Shown: one piece after another, positions 30,685 through 40,715 of the stretch
How positions within the stretch are numbered: the first letter of the stretch is position 1
Layout of the letters: every line of letters starts with the position of its first letter
Notes under the pieces: model-generated
What the model saw: the letters and a program-made list of their open reading frames with translations, nothing else
The model's database searches: none
What the model was told of the DNA's origin: nothing
Made by a program: the position numbers and the translations under genes
Source of the DNA: Bartonella krasnovii
GTDB taxonomy: Bacteria > Pseudomonadota > Alphaproteobacteria > Rhizobiales > Rhizobiaceae
DNA length: 64,000 nucleotides
Reading direction: 5' to 3'
Assembly: GCF_003606345.3 (NCBI RefSeq)
Contig: NZ_CP031844.2
Coordinates: 1,523,501 to 1,587,500, forward strand

Positions 30685-31896
30685 ATGAATATAAAATCCC
30701 TCTTTTTAAGCTCTACAGCAGCTTTTTTAGCAATTTCTGGAGCACATGCTGCTTCAAAAGTTGTTGCCGAACCTGAACCCGTAGAATATGTTCGCGTTTG
30801 TGATGCCTACGGAAAAGGATATTTCTATATCCCTGGAACAGAAACCTGCATGCGTTTATCAGGGAGTGTTCGTGCTGATTTTGTCGGCGGTGGTAATATT
30901 GATGCAACCACCGAAGCTGAGCTAAACAACAAAAGAAAAACCTATGGCTCATCATCACGGCTCACCCTTGTTTTTCAAGCTGCTTCTGAAACAGAAATGG
31001 GAACCCTTCGTTCATATGCGAGAATTTTCTCAAGCTGGGGAGATGGTAAAGAGAAAGCTGGAGCAAGGCTTTCAGCCGCTTACATTGAGCTTGGTGGATT
31101 TCGTGTAGGTCTTGATGATACCATTTTCAACAGCTGGACTGGTGGTTATGGAAATGTTCTCAATGATGATAGCATAGCACCTGCTGGTACAACACGCACC
31201 AATTTTATTTCCTATACCTTTAACGGTGATGCCGGATTTTCTGCTATTATCGGATTTGAAGTAGGCAATAATTCAGATTCTCTTCCTGAAGTACACGTAG
31301 CAACAATAGGAAGCGGCTATATTGAGAAAGATGGGAAAGTTATTCCTATCACAGAAGATACTCGTCCAAGTAAAGCAATTAAAAATTACACCCCTAATGT
31401 GGTTTTGGGTATAAAGTTTATGCAGAAATGGGGTGGTTTTTCAGCCGTTGCTGCATATGATGCTTACTACAAAAAGTGGGCTGGCAAAATACGTGCAGAT
31501 TTCAATGTTAACGACCGTTTCAACCTATGGGTAATGGCTGGTTATAAAAATGGTGTTGATTACTACACCGAAAATGCAGATGGTGAGTTATCACGACGCA
31601 GCACAACGATCTATGCAAACTGGGGCGGTAAATGGGCGGCTTGGGCCGGTGCCACTTACAAACTCACGCCAAAAGCAGATTTGAATGCTCAAATTTCTTA
31701 TAGTGCTGTAAAAACCTTTGCAACGTCTGTCAATATTGCATACACGCTGGTTCCAGGTCTTGTGATTACACCTGAATTGACCTACGTTTCTTGGAACGAT
31801 GATCGCGTTATAAAGGATGCAAATAATAATGATAAACCTTTCTTTCATGGAAAAAATGCATTCCAAGGTATGATCCGTTTACAGCGTTCATTCTAA
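30685..31896 (+). CDS. Outer-membrane porin (Omp2b/Omp43-like, Porin_2 family)
   Basis: A 403-residue outer-membrane beta-barrel. Signal peptide residues 1-22 end at SGAHAA. The mature start contains VEYVRVCDAYGKGYFYIPGTETC followed by LSGSVRADF, the hallmark of Rhizobiales Porin_2 proteins such as Brucella Omp2b and Bartonella Omp43. It ends with the terminal beta strand signal IRLQRSF (final Phe). The start at 30685 has CGGAG 8 bases upstream; an open frame 15 codons longer adds nothing resembling the family. A rho-independent terminator follows. Expected role is a general diffusion pore; in Bartonella such porins are also major surface antigens. Confidence 0.93.
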   Translation: MNIKSLFLSSTAAFLAISGAHAASKVVAEPEPVEYVRVCDAYGKGYFYIPGTETCMRLSGSVRADFVGGGNIDATTEAELNNKRKTYGSSSRLTLVFQAASETEMGTLRSYARIFSSWGDGKEKAGARLSAAYIELGGFRVGLDDTIFNSWTGGYGNVLNDDSIAPAGTTRTNFISYTFNGDAGFSAIIGFEVGNNSDSLPEVHVATIGSGYIEKDGKVIPITEDTRPSKAIKNYTPNVVLGIKFMQKWGGFSAVAAYDAYYKKWAGKIRADFNVNDRFNLWVMAGYKNGVDYYTENADGELSRRSTTIYANWGGKWAAWAGATYKLTPKADLNAQISYSAVKTFATSVNIAYTLVPGLVITPELTYVSWNDDRVIKDANNNDKPFFHGKNAFQGMIRLQRSF

Positions 31897-31916
31897 TTTT
31901 ATTAAGCTAGAGCTTT

Positions 31917-31953
31917 GAAAAACTGGCGACATAAGTCGCCAGTTTTTATTTTT
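31917..31953 (+). terminator. Rho-independent terminator after the porin gene
   Basis: AACTGGCGAC and GTCGCCAGTT form a 10 bp GC-rich stem with a 4-base ATAA loop, followed by TTTATTTTT. It lies 20 bases after the porin stop. Confidence 0.9.
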
Positions 31954-32352
31954 AAAATCAAATATCATAAGCAACCTTTCCGGATACTTATTTTCTTAAT
32001 CCTTCTGACAAAAATGACTTAATTTTACAAAAATATTATCAAGAAGTTAACCTTATAAGCTTGATAAAAATAACTTCATACGGTTTACCCGTCCATCAAT
32101 TCAAACAATCTCTTCCTTGCTCTTTAAAGCATACCCTCCATTGCTTTATTATCTAATTGATCTTTCTTTTGGTAAATTATAATCTAACCTTTATAATTTA
32201 AGGCATGATCTTCTCAGATAAGTCCTACCCTGAATACTCAGTTTAACTGCACTGAACAAGAAACCTCACTCCTCTCAAAGCACAAAAATACCTACCGGCA
32301 TCAGTTTGTAAGTAATTCAATTGCTCTGGGGAGAAACTTGAGGGGGATATTT
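31954..32352. other. Gap after the porin terminator
   Basis: About 400 AT-rich bases in which I see no gene or signal I can support. Confidence 0.4.
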
Positions 32353-32559
32353 ATGATTCATTTGTATAAAGGGCTGACAGACAAGTCTCATCCTGAATAT
32401 TTTTCCACCTTTATTTTTAAAATACTTCAATTAAATTTCGTATTCTTTATGTCTCTTGTATCATGGCCTTCAATGATGTTATTTTACAGCATGATAGACG
32501 ATACACTTCACAGAGAATTCTATACTCTTTACGAATACTGTTGCAAAATATGTGTGTGA
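32353..32559 (+). CDS. Possible small membrane protein
   Basis: A 68-codon frame whose ATG at 32353 is preceded by the strong ribosome site GAGGGGGA at 7 bases. The product has one hydrophobic segment (residues about 27-46) and a Cys-containing C terminus. No family is recognised and codon use is AT-driven, so this may be a chance frame; the ribosome site is the only positive evidence. Confidence 0.28.
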   Translation: MIHLYKGLTDKSHPEYFSTFIFKILQLNFVFFMSLVSWPSMMLFYSMIDDTLHREFYTLYEYCCKICV

Positions 32560-32877
32560 TACACACCCCCAAAATATTCTAAAACAAACAGGTAAACACG
32601 CAATAGAAGTCCTTTTTGTTTGAGGCATTCTATCTTGCATGATCCCATTATACACAGCCTCTTAACTGTAGATGCTTTTAAAGGAATAAGAATAAGAAAC
32701 AGTAAAACTTCATCTCTATAAACCATAAAGTCTTCCATAGAGTTATGTTTCCATAAAATGCCTTATGCCACGCATACAATTTTAAAAACGATAAACGCTC
32801 TTTTATATGAAACCAATCAGCAAAAATAAGCGCTCACACGTCATCATAAAATATCTTTTAATTCAAACGAACTGAAT
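32560..32877. other. Gap before the amidase gene
   Basis: About 320 bases with nothing I can support; a 69-codon reverse frame lies here but has no features. Confidence 0.4.
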
Positions 32878-33678
32878 TCACGAAAAATATTTATCAACCA
32901 ATGCATAAAGAATTGCCGCTGTTTCAATATCGAGAATCCCGTCATAGTTTTCTTGACGAAAATGAAGTTGAAAAGCTCGAATTAAATTTTTATATCCTAT
33001 TTCAGTAGATGCCACGGAAACATCATACCCATAACATTGCAGCTTTGCCAAAGCCTCCTCCTTAGAGGGAAAACTCTTAGAAAATTGTTCTTGATAGTGA
33101 TTTTTGGGCTCATCATCATACCATGCCCCTATCCCAACTTTATAAAGTTCTTTCCACGGAAAAGCTGCTCCCGGATCACTTTTTCTTCCAATGGCAATAT
33201 CGCTATGCCCCACAACATCCGTTGGCATAATATCAGGATACCGTTGAAGAATATTCAATGCAAGCTCTTTAACGGCATCAATTTGTATTGGATTATAGGG
33301 AGGAAAGCTCTCGCCATTATGCTTCATTAAATCAACGGTCTCTTCTAAAGACTCAGAATGACCCGTTGCTAAATTAACGATTTCAATGCCAATAGATGTA
33401 TCATTGAGATGACTATGCCCAGCCCATGAGCTAACACCCGCATGCCACGCACGCTCGTTCTCATCAACCAGATTAAAAATACGCATATCCTTAAACCCAG
33501 CCTCACGATATGTCTGCTCTGAAGGGTCAGGAATAAGATAGTGTGCACTAACCTTTTCCCCTGTAAGAGCCATGACCGAGGCTTTAAAATCAATAGACGT
33601 ATAATGCATGACAAGAAAACGAACCCGACGATTAAAACTCTTAATAGAACGATAACTGTTGTAATCAATCGGATACAT
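32878..33678 (-). CDS. N-acetylmuramoyl-L-alanine amidase, AmiD-like, with peptidoglycan-binding domain
   Basis: A 266-residue amidase_2 (type 2, zinc) enzyme with a C-terminal PG_binding_1 domain. Zinc ligands are visible in VMHYTS (near residue 25) and VGHSDIAIGRKSDPG (near residues 155-169, which also carries the catalytic Lys region). WHAGVSSW and SIGIEIVN are the usual core strands. The C terminus (about 205-260, LIRAFQLHFRQ-NYDGILDIETAAIL) is the three-helix peptidoglycan-binding module. It cleaves the amide bond between MurNAc and the stem peptide, in turnover or recycling of muropeptides. No clear signal peptide is present, so cytoplasmic or unusual export is possible. Confidence 0.88.
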   Translation of the reverse strand: MYPIDYNSYRSIKSFNRRVRFLVMHYTSIDFKASVMALTGEKVSAHYLIPDPSEQTYREAGFKDMRIFNLVDENERAWHAGVSSWAGHSHLNDTSIGIEIVNLATGHSESLEETVDLMKHNGESFPPYNPIQIDAVKELALNILQRYPDIMPTDVVGHSDIAIGRKSDPGAAFPWKELYKVGIGAWYDDEPKNHYQEQFSKSFPSKEEALAKLQCYGYDVSVASTEIGYKNLIRAFQLHFRQENYDGILDIETAAILYALVDKYFS

Positions 33679-34888
33679 AAAGGCCCTTTCTTTTTTTCAC
33701 TAAAAAACACCGTGTATCACAACAAAGAGGACACAACCCATTGAAAAAATTGCAATGAACCTTTTATCAAGATGAATTACGTCAAAAATTTGTTCACCGA
33801 CAACATTAACAAACGCACTGTATCAAATATTTTTCACACAAATTCTCTCACAATGATCAATTGAAAAGAAAATAAAAGTATTAAACAATCATTCCTTAAA
33901 TCTTCACGTCTTACAGAAAAAAGAGCTGTTCCTGCTATCCAATTGAGAAACATTTCCTCAAAGCGAGCATTCAACGATCACGCAATCTAAATAAAAGCAT
34001 AAAGGAAATACTTTATGAAATTTTTACAGCAAATTAAGAGCAGATAACTGAACAGAACATATTTGCAATCAACGTTTCACGGATATATTTTTCAATAAAA
34101 TTTGTAAAGCTTTTCTATCAATGATACTGTTTCCTGTCTTCTCACACTATCTCTTTCTGATTTATAAAAAATAACGATTATTTAAAACGTTTGAGAAACA
34201 CAAAGTCTCTGAATTTTCTTCATATGCTCCTAATGAAAAATAACATATTAATTGACAATGACTATTAATCTTTTTTTGCATTTTAGATGGAATAACCAGA
34301 TAAATCCTCTTCTATTGAATTAATCAAAACTATTTATTTTCACATCAAAAGCAGAGTTTAATAGTTAGATAAAAACAACACCGTATGATGCATGTATCTC
34401 ATCCTCTTAATCTAAAGAGAAAAATTTATTGCAACATTGTGTGCTAGAAAAGTGACACTACGAAAATCCAATTCAGCACATAGACCTTCAATATTTTTGC
34501 TGATAACATAAAAATGAAAAGGCCACTGGAAACCAATGATGTATCTTACGAAATATCTATCAGCAAACGGGCCTAACTTTTAGCACGAGAGAAGAACGGG
34601 AAAAAGATATAGAAATCGATGTTCTCTTAAATGAGGGACAAACTCTTTTGCGACGTTTCCTTAACTGACAACAACAGCAAACAAAAGAATATCGCATTCA
34701 GTAATTTTTACCAAAATTTTTCACCAGATCGCTTAAGAAAGACAACCTCCTTCATGTTTTTCAACATTCCCACCTTATATCACCATAAGTGAATTCAATG
34801 AACAACTTTTATGGGCTTTAAAACCTTCAATGCCCCTTGCAGATTTCTGGTCCCAGCCCATTACCTAAGAGCACAAGAAATTTCTTTT
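33679..34888. other. 1.2 kb gap without a supported gene
   Basis: AT-rich, with stops in all frames. A stretch near 34500-34670 has short runs that look protein-like but no continuous frame, so it may be a decayed gene. I cannot name it. Confidence 0.4.
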
Positions 34889-35620
34889 TCATAATCCCTC
34901 CATCCATTCGCTAACGATTGCATTCGTCATAACAGGATTATCATCCCACAAACGCGTACCAGCCCTAGAAATTATTCGATATTCATGATTGACACATTGG
35001 CTTTTTGTTTGATTATCAACCGTTGCAAGTTGCGATTTTTCACCCACCAACGCTAAAAACTTACCCGTATATTTAACAATCTCATCTCTAGCATCCAATG
35101 CCAATAAGAGTTTAAATCCTCTTGTCATCCGTTCAATAGCTATGCTTTTTTGATCTTTCGGAATTTCCAAGGCAACTCTTTTTTTAGTGACACCATGAGA
35201 ATGCATAAAAACATTGAGTGTTTCCAAAGCGCCCGTCAAATCATTATTTTCTAAGTGAATTAAAATATCTCCAAGACGCCGTTGCAAAAGCTTATCTGGA
35301 TAGCCAGGTGCATTGATAGCAAGTACAGCCCGCACATTAGGAAGCCGTGATGCCAATATTTGTACCAACATTCCAGCCATAGAAAATCCCACAAACACCG
35401 CAGGCTCTTTAAAATACTTTTCGAGTTCTTCTATCATAAAAGATAAAGTATCGACAGCAGAATGATTGAGAAAATGAGAACTCTTAGGAAAAAGAGAGAG
35501 TGTATCCAGCAGCGTTACTTGGAATCCTTTTGTCGCGCAGAGCTTTGTCAAAGAAGCACAAAAAGCTCCCTCATCCCAAATGGGCATCACAGGAGAAAGA
35601 ATAACAACATGACAGCTCAT
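34889..35620 (-). CDS. Alpha/beta hydrolase
   Basis: A 243-residue protein with the alpha/beta hydrolase nucleophile elbow GFSMAG (near residue 90), preceded by a beta strand (AVFVGF) and followed by a helix (MLVQILASRL). The N terminus begins HVVILSPVMPIWD. The substrate is not evident and the catalytic acid and histidine are not obvious. The chosen ATG at 35620 has GAGGAGC 10 bases upstream; the frame is open for ten more codons to a GTG at 35650 without support. Confidence 0.75.
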   Translation of the reverse strand: MSCHVVILSPVMPIWDEGAFCASLTKLCATKGFQVTLLDTLSLFPKSSHFLNHSAVDTLSFMIEELEKYFKEPAVFVGFSMAGMLVQILASRLPNVRAVLAINAPGYPDKLLQRRLGDILIHLENNDLTGALETLNVFMHSHGVTKKRVALEIPKDQKSIAIERMTRGFKLLLALDARDEIVKYTGKFLALVGEKSQLATVDNQTKSQCVNHEYRIISRAGTRLWDDNPVMTNAIVSEWMEGL

Positions 35621-35874
35621 TGATCGATTGCTCCTCTTGCTCCAACACACACATCAGAGCCCAAACTCTTTCTCCTAAATGTCATGAAAATACAAAAGTA
35701 TGTTGAAACTTTACGTCCCCCATAACAACCAATTTTTTTAAATTCAACCGAAGTTTATGATCAATTTTAACCCCGCTCGATTAAACAACTGAATAAAAAA
35801 ATCACTCAATAACAGAGTCCAGAAGCGTGTAAAACATCAGAAATATTTCTGCATAATACGCTCTATCATTTTAC

Positions 35875-37083
35875 TCAACTTATTTCTGAGGTCATAAAAT
35901 GACGCGCTTTTTGAATATAAATAATAAAACCAATCATGCAACACACGGCTAACAAAGTTGCCATAGCCCGCGGGCTATGACCAGAGATTTTTCCGATAAG
36001 CGCCGCACTGAGTGCTGCACTTCCCAATTGCAAAGAGCCCATAACACCAGAAGCCGCCCCCGCCGCTTGCGGATGCGATGAAATAGCCAACGCTGTGCCT
36101 AAGGGTAATAAAAAACCATTGCCAAAAGTAAGAACAGCAATCGCCATAAAACTTGTCACAAGAGGCCATGGACTTAGATACATTTGCAAAGCAAAAAGCA
36201 CTCCGCCTATCACAAAAATAACGTACCCTCTCCCCACAGTCTTTTCCATAGACTCGCGTTCGAAAAACCACCGCGCCAAAAAATTTCCCAAAATATAGGG
36301 CAATGAGACACCAATATAGCTATAACTGATATAGATCGGCGATAAACCCAAAGTCGTGAGTAAAAAAGGCGATTCCACAATATAAGCAAAATAGGCCGCG
36401 TAAGAAAAACACGGAATAAGTGCATAAAAAATAAATTGTTTATTTCTGAGAACGCCTAGATATCCCTTCATAAACCCTATCGGAGAAAAAGGTTGTCGCT
36501 TTTGGAGGGGGAGGGTTTCAGTTAGCACAAAACAACACAATAAAATGGTCAAAAATATAAAAACACTTAAAAAGATAAAAGTGGCTTGCCAATGAAAAGC
36601 TTGTATTAAAAGTCCACCAATGAAAGGTGCAAGTGCTGGTGACATTCCAATAAAGGGGAAAACAATCAAATAAAGTTTTCCTGCTGCTTTTTTATCCAAC
36701 AAATCATTGATAATCGCGCGACTTAAAACAAGTCCCGCACAAGCTCCAAGACCTTGCAAGAAACGTAAGACAAGAAAAGCATGAATATGAACCGTATAAA
36801 TCACACCAATTGTTGTGAATAACCATAAGAATAAGCCTAATAGAAGTGTTTTTTTACGCCCAAAATTATCACTCAGAGGTCCATAAATAAGCTGTCCAAG
36901 TGCCAATGCAAACAAAAAAACAGCCACTGCACTTTGAATTTGAGATTGAGTCACTTGATAATACTGACGCATATCCCCCAGTGCTGGTAAAAAAATATCT
37001 GTAGAGATTAATCCCCCTGTCGATAAACATACAATAAATATAATAAATGACAAAGTATATTTACGATTCATAAATAAAATCAC
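35875..37083 (-). CDS. Bcr/CflA family multidrug efflux MFS transporter
   Basis: A 402-residue permease with 12 predicted membrane segments. The family start (GGLISTDIFLPALGDM) and motif A, GPLSDNFGRKKTLLLG near residue 70, mark the Bcr/CflA subgroup of the MFS. FLQGLGACAGLVLSRAII is motif C-like. These proteins export drugs such as bicyclomycin or sulfonamides; the substrate here is unknown. It stands alone, with a very AT-rich upstream region containing an inverted repeat. Confidence 0.9.
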   Translation of the reverse strand: MILFMNRKYTLSFIIFIVCLSTGGLISTDIFLPALGDMRQYYQVTQSQIQSAVAVFLFALALGQLIYGPLSDNFGRKKTLLLGLFLWLFTTIGVIYTVHIHAFLVLRFLQGLGACAGLVLSRAIINDLLDKKAAGKLYLIVFPFIGMSPALAPFIGGLLIQAFHWQATFIFLSVFIFLTILLCCFVLTETLPLQKRQPFSPIGFMKGYLGVLRNKQFIFYALIPCFSYAAYFAYIVESPFLLTTLGLSPIYISYSYIGVSLPYILGNFLARWFFERESMEKTVGRGYVIFVIGGVLFALQMYLSPWPLVTSFMAIAVLTFGNGFLLPLGTALAISSHPQAAGAASGVMGSLQLGSAALSAALIGKISGHSPRAMATLLAVCCMIGFIIYIQKARHFMTSEIS

Positions 37084-37158
37084 ATTTTTAAAGTTAGAGA
37101 TTAATTAATATTTAATTGAAAATGAAAAATATAATGATATTTTTATCTTATATAGATA

Positions 37159-37186
37159 AATAATAATGATTAAAAGCGTTATTATT
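37159..37186. promoter_or_regulatory. AT-rich inverted repeat upstream of the MFS gene
   Basis: AATAATAA at 37159 and its complement TTATTATT at 37179 face each other across 12 bases, about 75 bp before the transporter start. It could be an operator, but in AT-rich DNA such repeats arise by chance. Confidence 0.25.
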
Positions 37187-38997
37187 TTACCTTATGAAAT
37201 AAATTGCTATTATTTTTTAATAAATAAAATTCTATTCTCCATGCTTCACATGCAAAAATTCAATCCATGAAGAATCTTCCTTTACACACACTTTGCCCAA
37301 TCTTCCGTTACTTTTTCCATTGATAGCATAAGAAAAAGCACACCCCCTCTTCACAGTAAAAATCCCACTTTCTATACACGATCCATCAAAGTTAATTGAT
37401 AAAATGCAAAGCATAAAAACAACCTCAGACACCTCTCCCCCAAAATCGCTATGGTATAAACAGAGCAACAAACTTAATCAGCGCAATTTTTCAAATATCA
37501 AAAATATTTTGGATTTCTCATTAAAAGAAGTGTTCGAAATAATAATCAGTATCAATAGCAATCTGAAAATGGCTTTGAAAAATTCATTCACAAGCTATTT
37601 CAAAGGTTTTAACCATGAAATAAAGAGCCTAAAAATACACATGGAAAAAATAATGAGTGTCTGTATTTTCAACAACATCATACCGGAAAAATGCAAAAAA
37701 AGTCTTTATAGAGATATATTTAAAATACAGAATATAAAAGACATAAGGAAATCTTTAGCGACTATACACCAATAACAGCGCATCCCCCTTCTAATACACA
37801 GATTCAAATAAACATTATAAATTATGGTACCTTCGTACAAAACAGTTCATCAGAATCTATGTATATTACACCTTATCAAAAAGGTGAAGACAAAACAAAA
37901 AAATCAACGTTGGATATAGTCTTATAAATTGTTAAACATTGCCTCAAAAATTTTGAATCTGTCCTCTTGGTGTTGGGAGTTTTTACTCAAAAGCTTGAAA
38001 TAGTTTTTCAAGCATTATGGCTAAGTAAAAAAACAAGGAGGAGAGCGTACAATCAAACGATCTTCTCCCCTCTTCACTTATCTCAGCTTTTTAAAGCTTT
38101 TCAAATTAAAGCGTATCAATATTATTGATCATCAAAACATACTATTCGTCATAAAAACAACGCATAAAGATGAAAATTATAGCGACCATGATTTCTTAAA
38201 AAAAAGCAAACAACAACGATAAAATTTTACTTTTTATCCTCAAACACAAGGAACATCATCAACAACCAAAAGAATACTCACGCAAGAATAATGATACTTT
38301 TTATGAAAAGTAAAAAGCGCATGCATTTCCTATAAAATACTGAATGATCAATCAATATGCGCCTAAAACATCAATATCTCTCTTGATGCTGCGGATTATC
38401 TGTTGATCAAAATATTATCATAAAAACACTCTTTTTGAATTTTCCAACAGAACCCTGATAGAACAAGCCAATGACATCATTTTACACAACCAGCGCATAA
38501 TGTAAAAAAAACGTTCAATCTGTTTGCATCTTAGACGCTCAACAAAATTCTCCATGAATCGCTCTAAAAACTTCAAAAGCAAATAAATCTTCTGATGATA
38601 TATAATCTTTTGCTTTGGTTAATTCGTTTCCCCCCCTTAAGAGGTTAAAAGAGCAAAAAAACCTCGGTAGACCAAAACTTTAGCAGACAATTGAGATCTT
38701 ACAGCATTGCCCCCACAACCTACAGCACAAGCAACAGCTTGAACAGCTTCTCTCTCCCCCACAACACGAGGTGCCAAAAGTTATGCTGTCTCACAAAATC
38801 TCATAAGAGATAAAATGATCACACGAACACATCTTTCCTCAAACATACATTAGATCTTTAGAGTTTGTATATTCAACATTTTTCCTCTCATAAAATGTTG
38901 CAGTGTTTTTCTCTTCATTTTAGCGTCTCTCCATCTATTTTGGAACATAATTGTCCACAAGGCATTCTATCTCCAGCATCAGTAAAGGAGATAAAAC
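37187..38997. other. 1.8 kb gap with doubtful frames and a possible relic
   Basis: No well-supported gene. A 123-codon forward frame (37404-37775) and an overlapping reverse frame (37232-37471) exclude each other and lack ribosome sites. On the reverse strand about 38650-38790 reads LAPRVVGEREAVQAVACAVG followed by GGNAVRSQLSAK, which looks like the remains of a coding region cut by stops. Confidence 0.4.
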
Positions 38998-40086
38998 ATG
39001 GAAACCCGCATTCCTGAAGACACCCCCTTCGATTCACATTTTCTAGAGAAAACATCCCTAGAGACCGACTACCCATTTTTTCAACCACCTATTTCATGGT
39101 CTGCAATCTTTGCCGGACTTCTAACAGCTCTTGCCACCTCAATCTGCCTCTCTTTTCTAGTCGCAGCATTAGGCTTGAGCCAAATGGATTTCACTTCTTC
39201 AAACCCTTTTGAAGGCTCTTTCTTTTCCTTTGGTATAGGATCTCTTATCGTAACATTGATAAGCCTTGCCTTGGGCGGTTTTGTTGCCGGGCGTTTTGCT
39301 GAATCCTCAGGAGCCCTGCATGGCTTTCTCACTTGGGCTCTCTTAACACTGCTGATGACCCTCCAAGCCATCCACGTGGTTTCAAGCACCGCAAAAATAG
39401 GTGCTCAAGCAGCCCTAGAAAATAGCTCTATGCTTCAACAAACCGTGGACAGCTTTAAAACAAAGGTTGCTCCCCTGCTGACAAAATTAAACAGCGAGGA
39501 TTTTGCAAAGTTTTTAACAAAAAACAGCGACAATGGTATCAATTTTGATAAACTCCGCGACGAGCTGCGTACAGTTCTCAACAAAAGCGACATCCCTGCC
39601 CTCAATCCTGAGCGCTTAAAAACATCCTATCAGGCAGCACTCAGTGATATTGGGGAGGCAATCACAGCTTTTAAAAATGATCCTTCGTATTACCGTACCA
39701 CTCTGAAAAATCTAGAAGAGCGCCTTTCTGATCGTATAGAAGATTTGACAGCAAAATTTAATCGAAGCGATATCATCAATGCCCTTATGAACGATGGCAT
39801 GACACGTGCTGATGCACAAACAGCCGCCAACAAAGCCATTCATGTTTATCAAAGGGCAGAGGAAAAAACTGCAAAAGCGATAAAAGTGCTTGAAGAAAGG
39901 ACTGAAACCCTCTCTGACAATCTTGAAGGAGCTATTAAAGGTGCCAAAAACACCGCCACAAAAGTCACCAACACAGCCTCCAAGATGGGCTGGTGGGGCT
40001 TTTTAGGTAGCCTGATAGGCGCTATAATTTCCAGTGTTCTTGGTTATTATGGTTACAGAAGCCGTAAGGATTCTTTCACGCTTTAA
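38998..40086 (+). CDS. Conserved membrane protein with long periplasmic or cytoplasmic helical domain
   Basis: A 362-residue protein. Residues 32-130 hold three hydrophobic segments with a Gly/Ala-rich pattern (SWSAIFAGLLTALATS, GGFVAGRFAESSGALHGFLTWALL), a module seen in uncharacterised Rhizobiales membrane proteins. Residues 135-315 are polar and probably helical, and a last membrane segment (about 332-352) is followed by YRSRKDSFTL. Ribosome site AAGGAG lies 8 bases before the ATG. Function is unknown. A terminator follows the gene. I infer an envelope role from the topology only. Confidence 0.7.
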   Translation: METRIPEDTPFDSHFLEKTSLETDYPFFQPPISWSAIFAGLLTALATSICLSFLVAALGLSQMDFTSSNPFEGSFFSFGIGSLIVTLISLALGGFVAGRFAESSGALHGFLTWALLTLLMTLQAIHVVSSTAKIGAQAALENSSMLQQTVDSFKTKVAPLLTKLNSEDFAKFLTKNSDNGINFDKLRDELRTVLNKSDIPALNPERLKTSYQAALSDIGEAITAFKNDPSYYRTTLKNLEERLSDRIEDLTAKFNRSDIINALMNDGMTRADAQTAANKAIHVYQRAEEKTAKAIKVLEERTETLSDNLEGAIKGAKNTATKVTNTASKMGWWGFLGSLIGAIISSVLGYYGYRSRKDSFTL

Positions 40087-40118
40087 AAGCTTATATTCTA
40101 TAAATCAAGAAACACTTC

Positions 40119-40151
40119 AAAAAGCTGTACAAACTGTACAGCTTTTTTTTA
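40119..40151 (+). terminator. Rho-independent terminator
   Basis: AAAGCTGTAC and GTACAGCTTT form a 10 bp stem around AAACT, followed by a run of T, 33 bases after the membrane protein gene. Confidence 0.85.
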
Positions 40152-40408
40152 TCATTGGCTTGAAATGTTTTTTGTATAACATGACAACCTCTACATTACT
40201 TTACCATACCCCACACAAAGTCTCTCAAAGTTTAAATTTTAAAACAAAACACATAAATAATAAGAATGTAGCGTTCTCATCGTCTCTATAAATCAAACAT
40301 CTTTCAAAAAGAACAATCTATCCTTTTAATAAGAACACAGAGTACGCTTCAATTATATGAAGTCTATCTCTTAAAAAGAATAAGAAATATCTTAAATCAA
40401 CATAAGAT
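40152..40408. other. Upstream region of the peptide cassette
   Basis: About 260 AT-rich bases without a gene. Confidence 0.4.
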
Positions 40409-40436
40409 TTGACAAAAAAAAAATCTATGCTAGGCT
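40409..40436 (+). promoter_or_regulatory. Possible promoter of the JmjC peptide cassette
   Basis: TTGACA at 40409 is followed after 16 bases by TAGGCT at 40431. The second hexamer is a moderate match. The position, about 65 bp before the peptide gene, fits. Confidence 0.4.
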
Positions 40437-40501
40437 CTAAATTCTGGTAATTTTTATTTAAATTATCATGTATTTATAATTATAATATGAGGGAGGAATA
40501 T

Positions 40502-40651
40502 ATGAATATTTCACTTAATGAAGTAGAAGATGTTATTGAATTGTCTGCTGATGAAGTTGTGCCAACTGTGACAAATGATAAGTATGCACAGCGTAACGAT
40601 GTTCAGGTTTATCAAGATGAGCTTGATATGAATGGTTCGCTGGAAGTTTAA
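40502..40651 (+). CDS. 49-residue acidic peptide, candidate RiPP precursor
   Basis: ATG at 40502 follows the near-perfect ribosome site GAGGGAGGAA. The 49-codon product begins MNISLNEVEDVIELSADEVV and ends DELDMNGSLEV; it is strongly acidic, has no Cys, Ser/Thr are few and a single Arg lies at position 31. It is the first gene of a same-strand series: JmjC-type oxygenase, exporter, winged-helix-type protein and methyltransferase. A short leader-like peptide ahead of modifying enzymes and an exporter is the layout of ribosomally made, modified peptides. The acidic N-terminal half could be the recognition leader. This is an inference; a regulatory small protein is the main alternative. Confidence 0.6.
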   Translation: MNISLNEVEDVIELSADEVVPTVTNDKYAQRNDVQVYQDELDMNGSLEV

Positions 40652-40715
40652 TAATATATTGTTGATAAAGATCTCTTTATACATCTAACTTTAAAAGTTA
40701 AGCATATTTAAAAAC

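Noticed and set aside
37232-37471. 79-codon reverse frame with lipoprotein-like hydrophobic start
   Set aside because: Internal start and a possible Cys after the hydrophobic part, but no ribosome site and no recognisable domain.
37404-37775. 123-codon forward frame between the MFS gene and the 1.8 kb gap
   Set aside because: No ribosome site, Lys/Ile/Asn composition expected from AT-rich DNA, overlapped by an antisense frame at 37232-37471; no family features.
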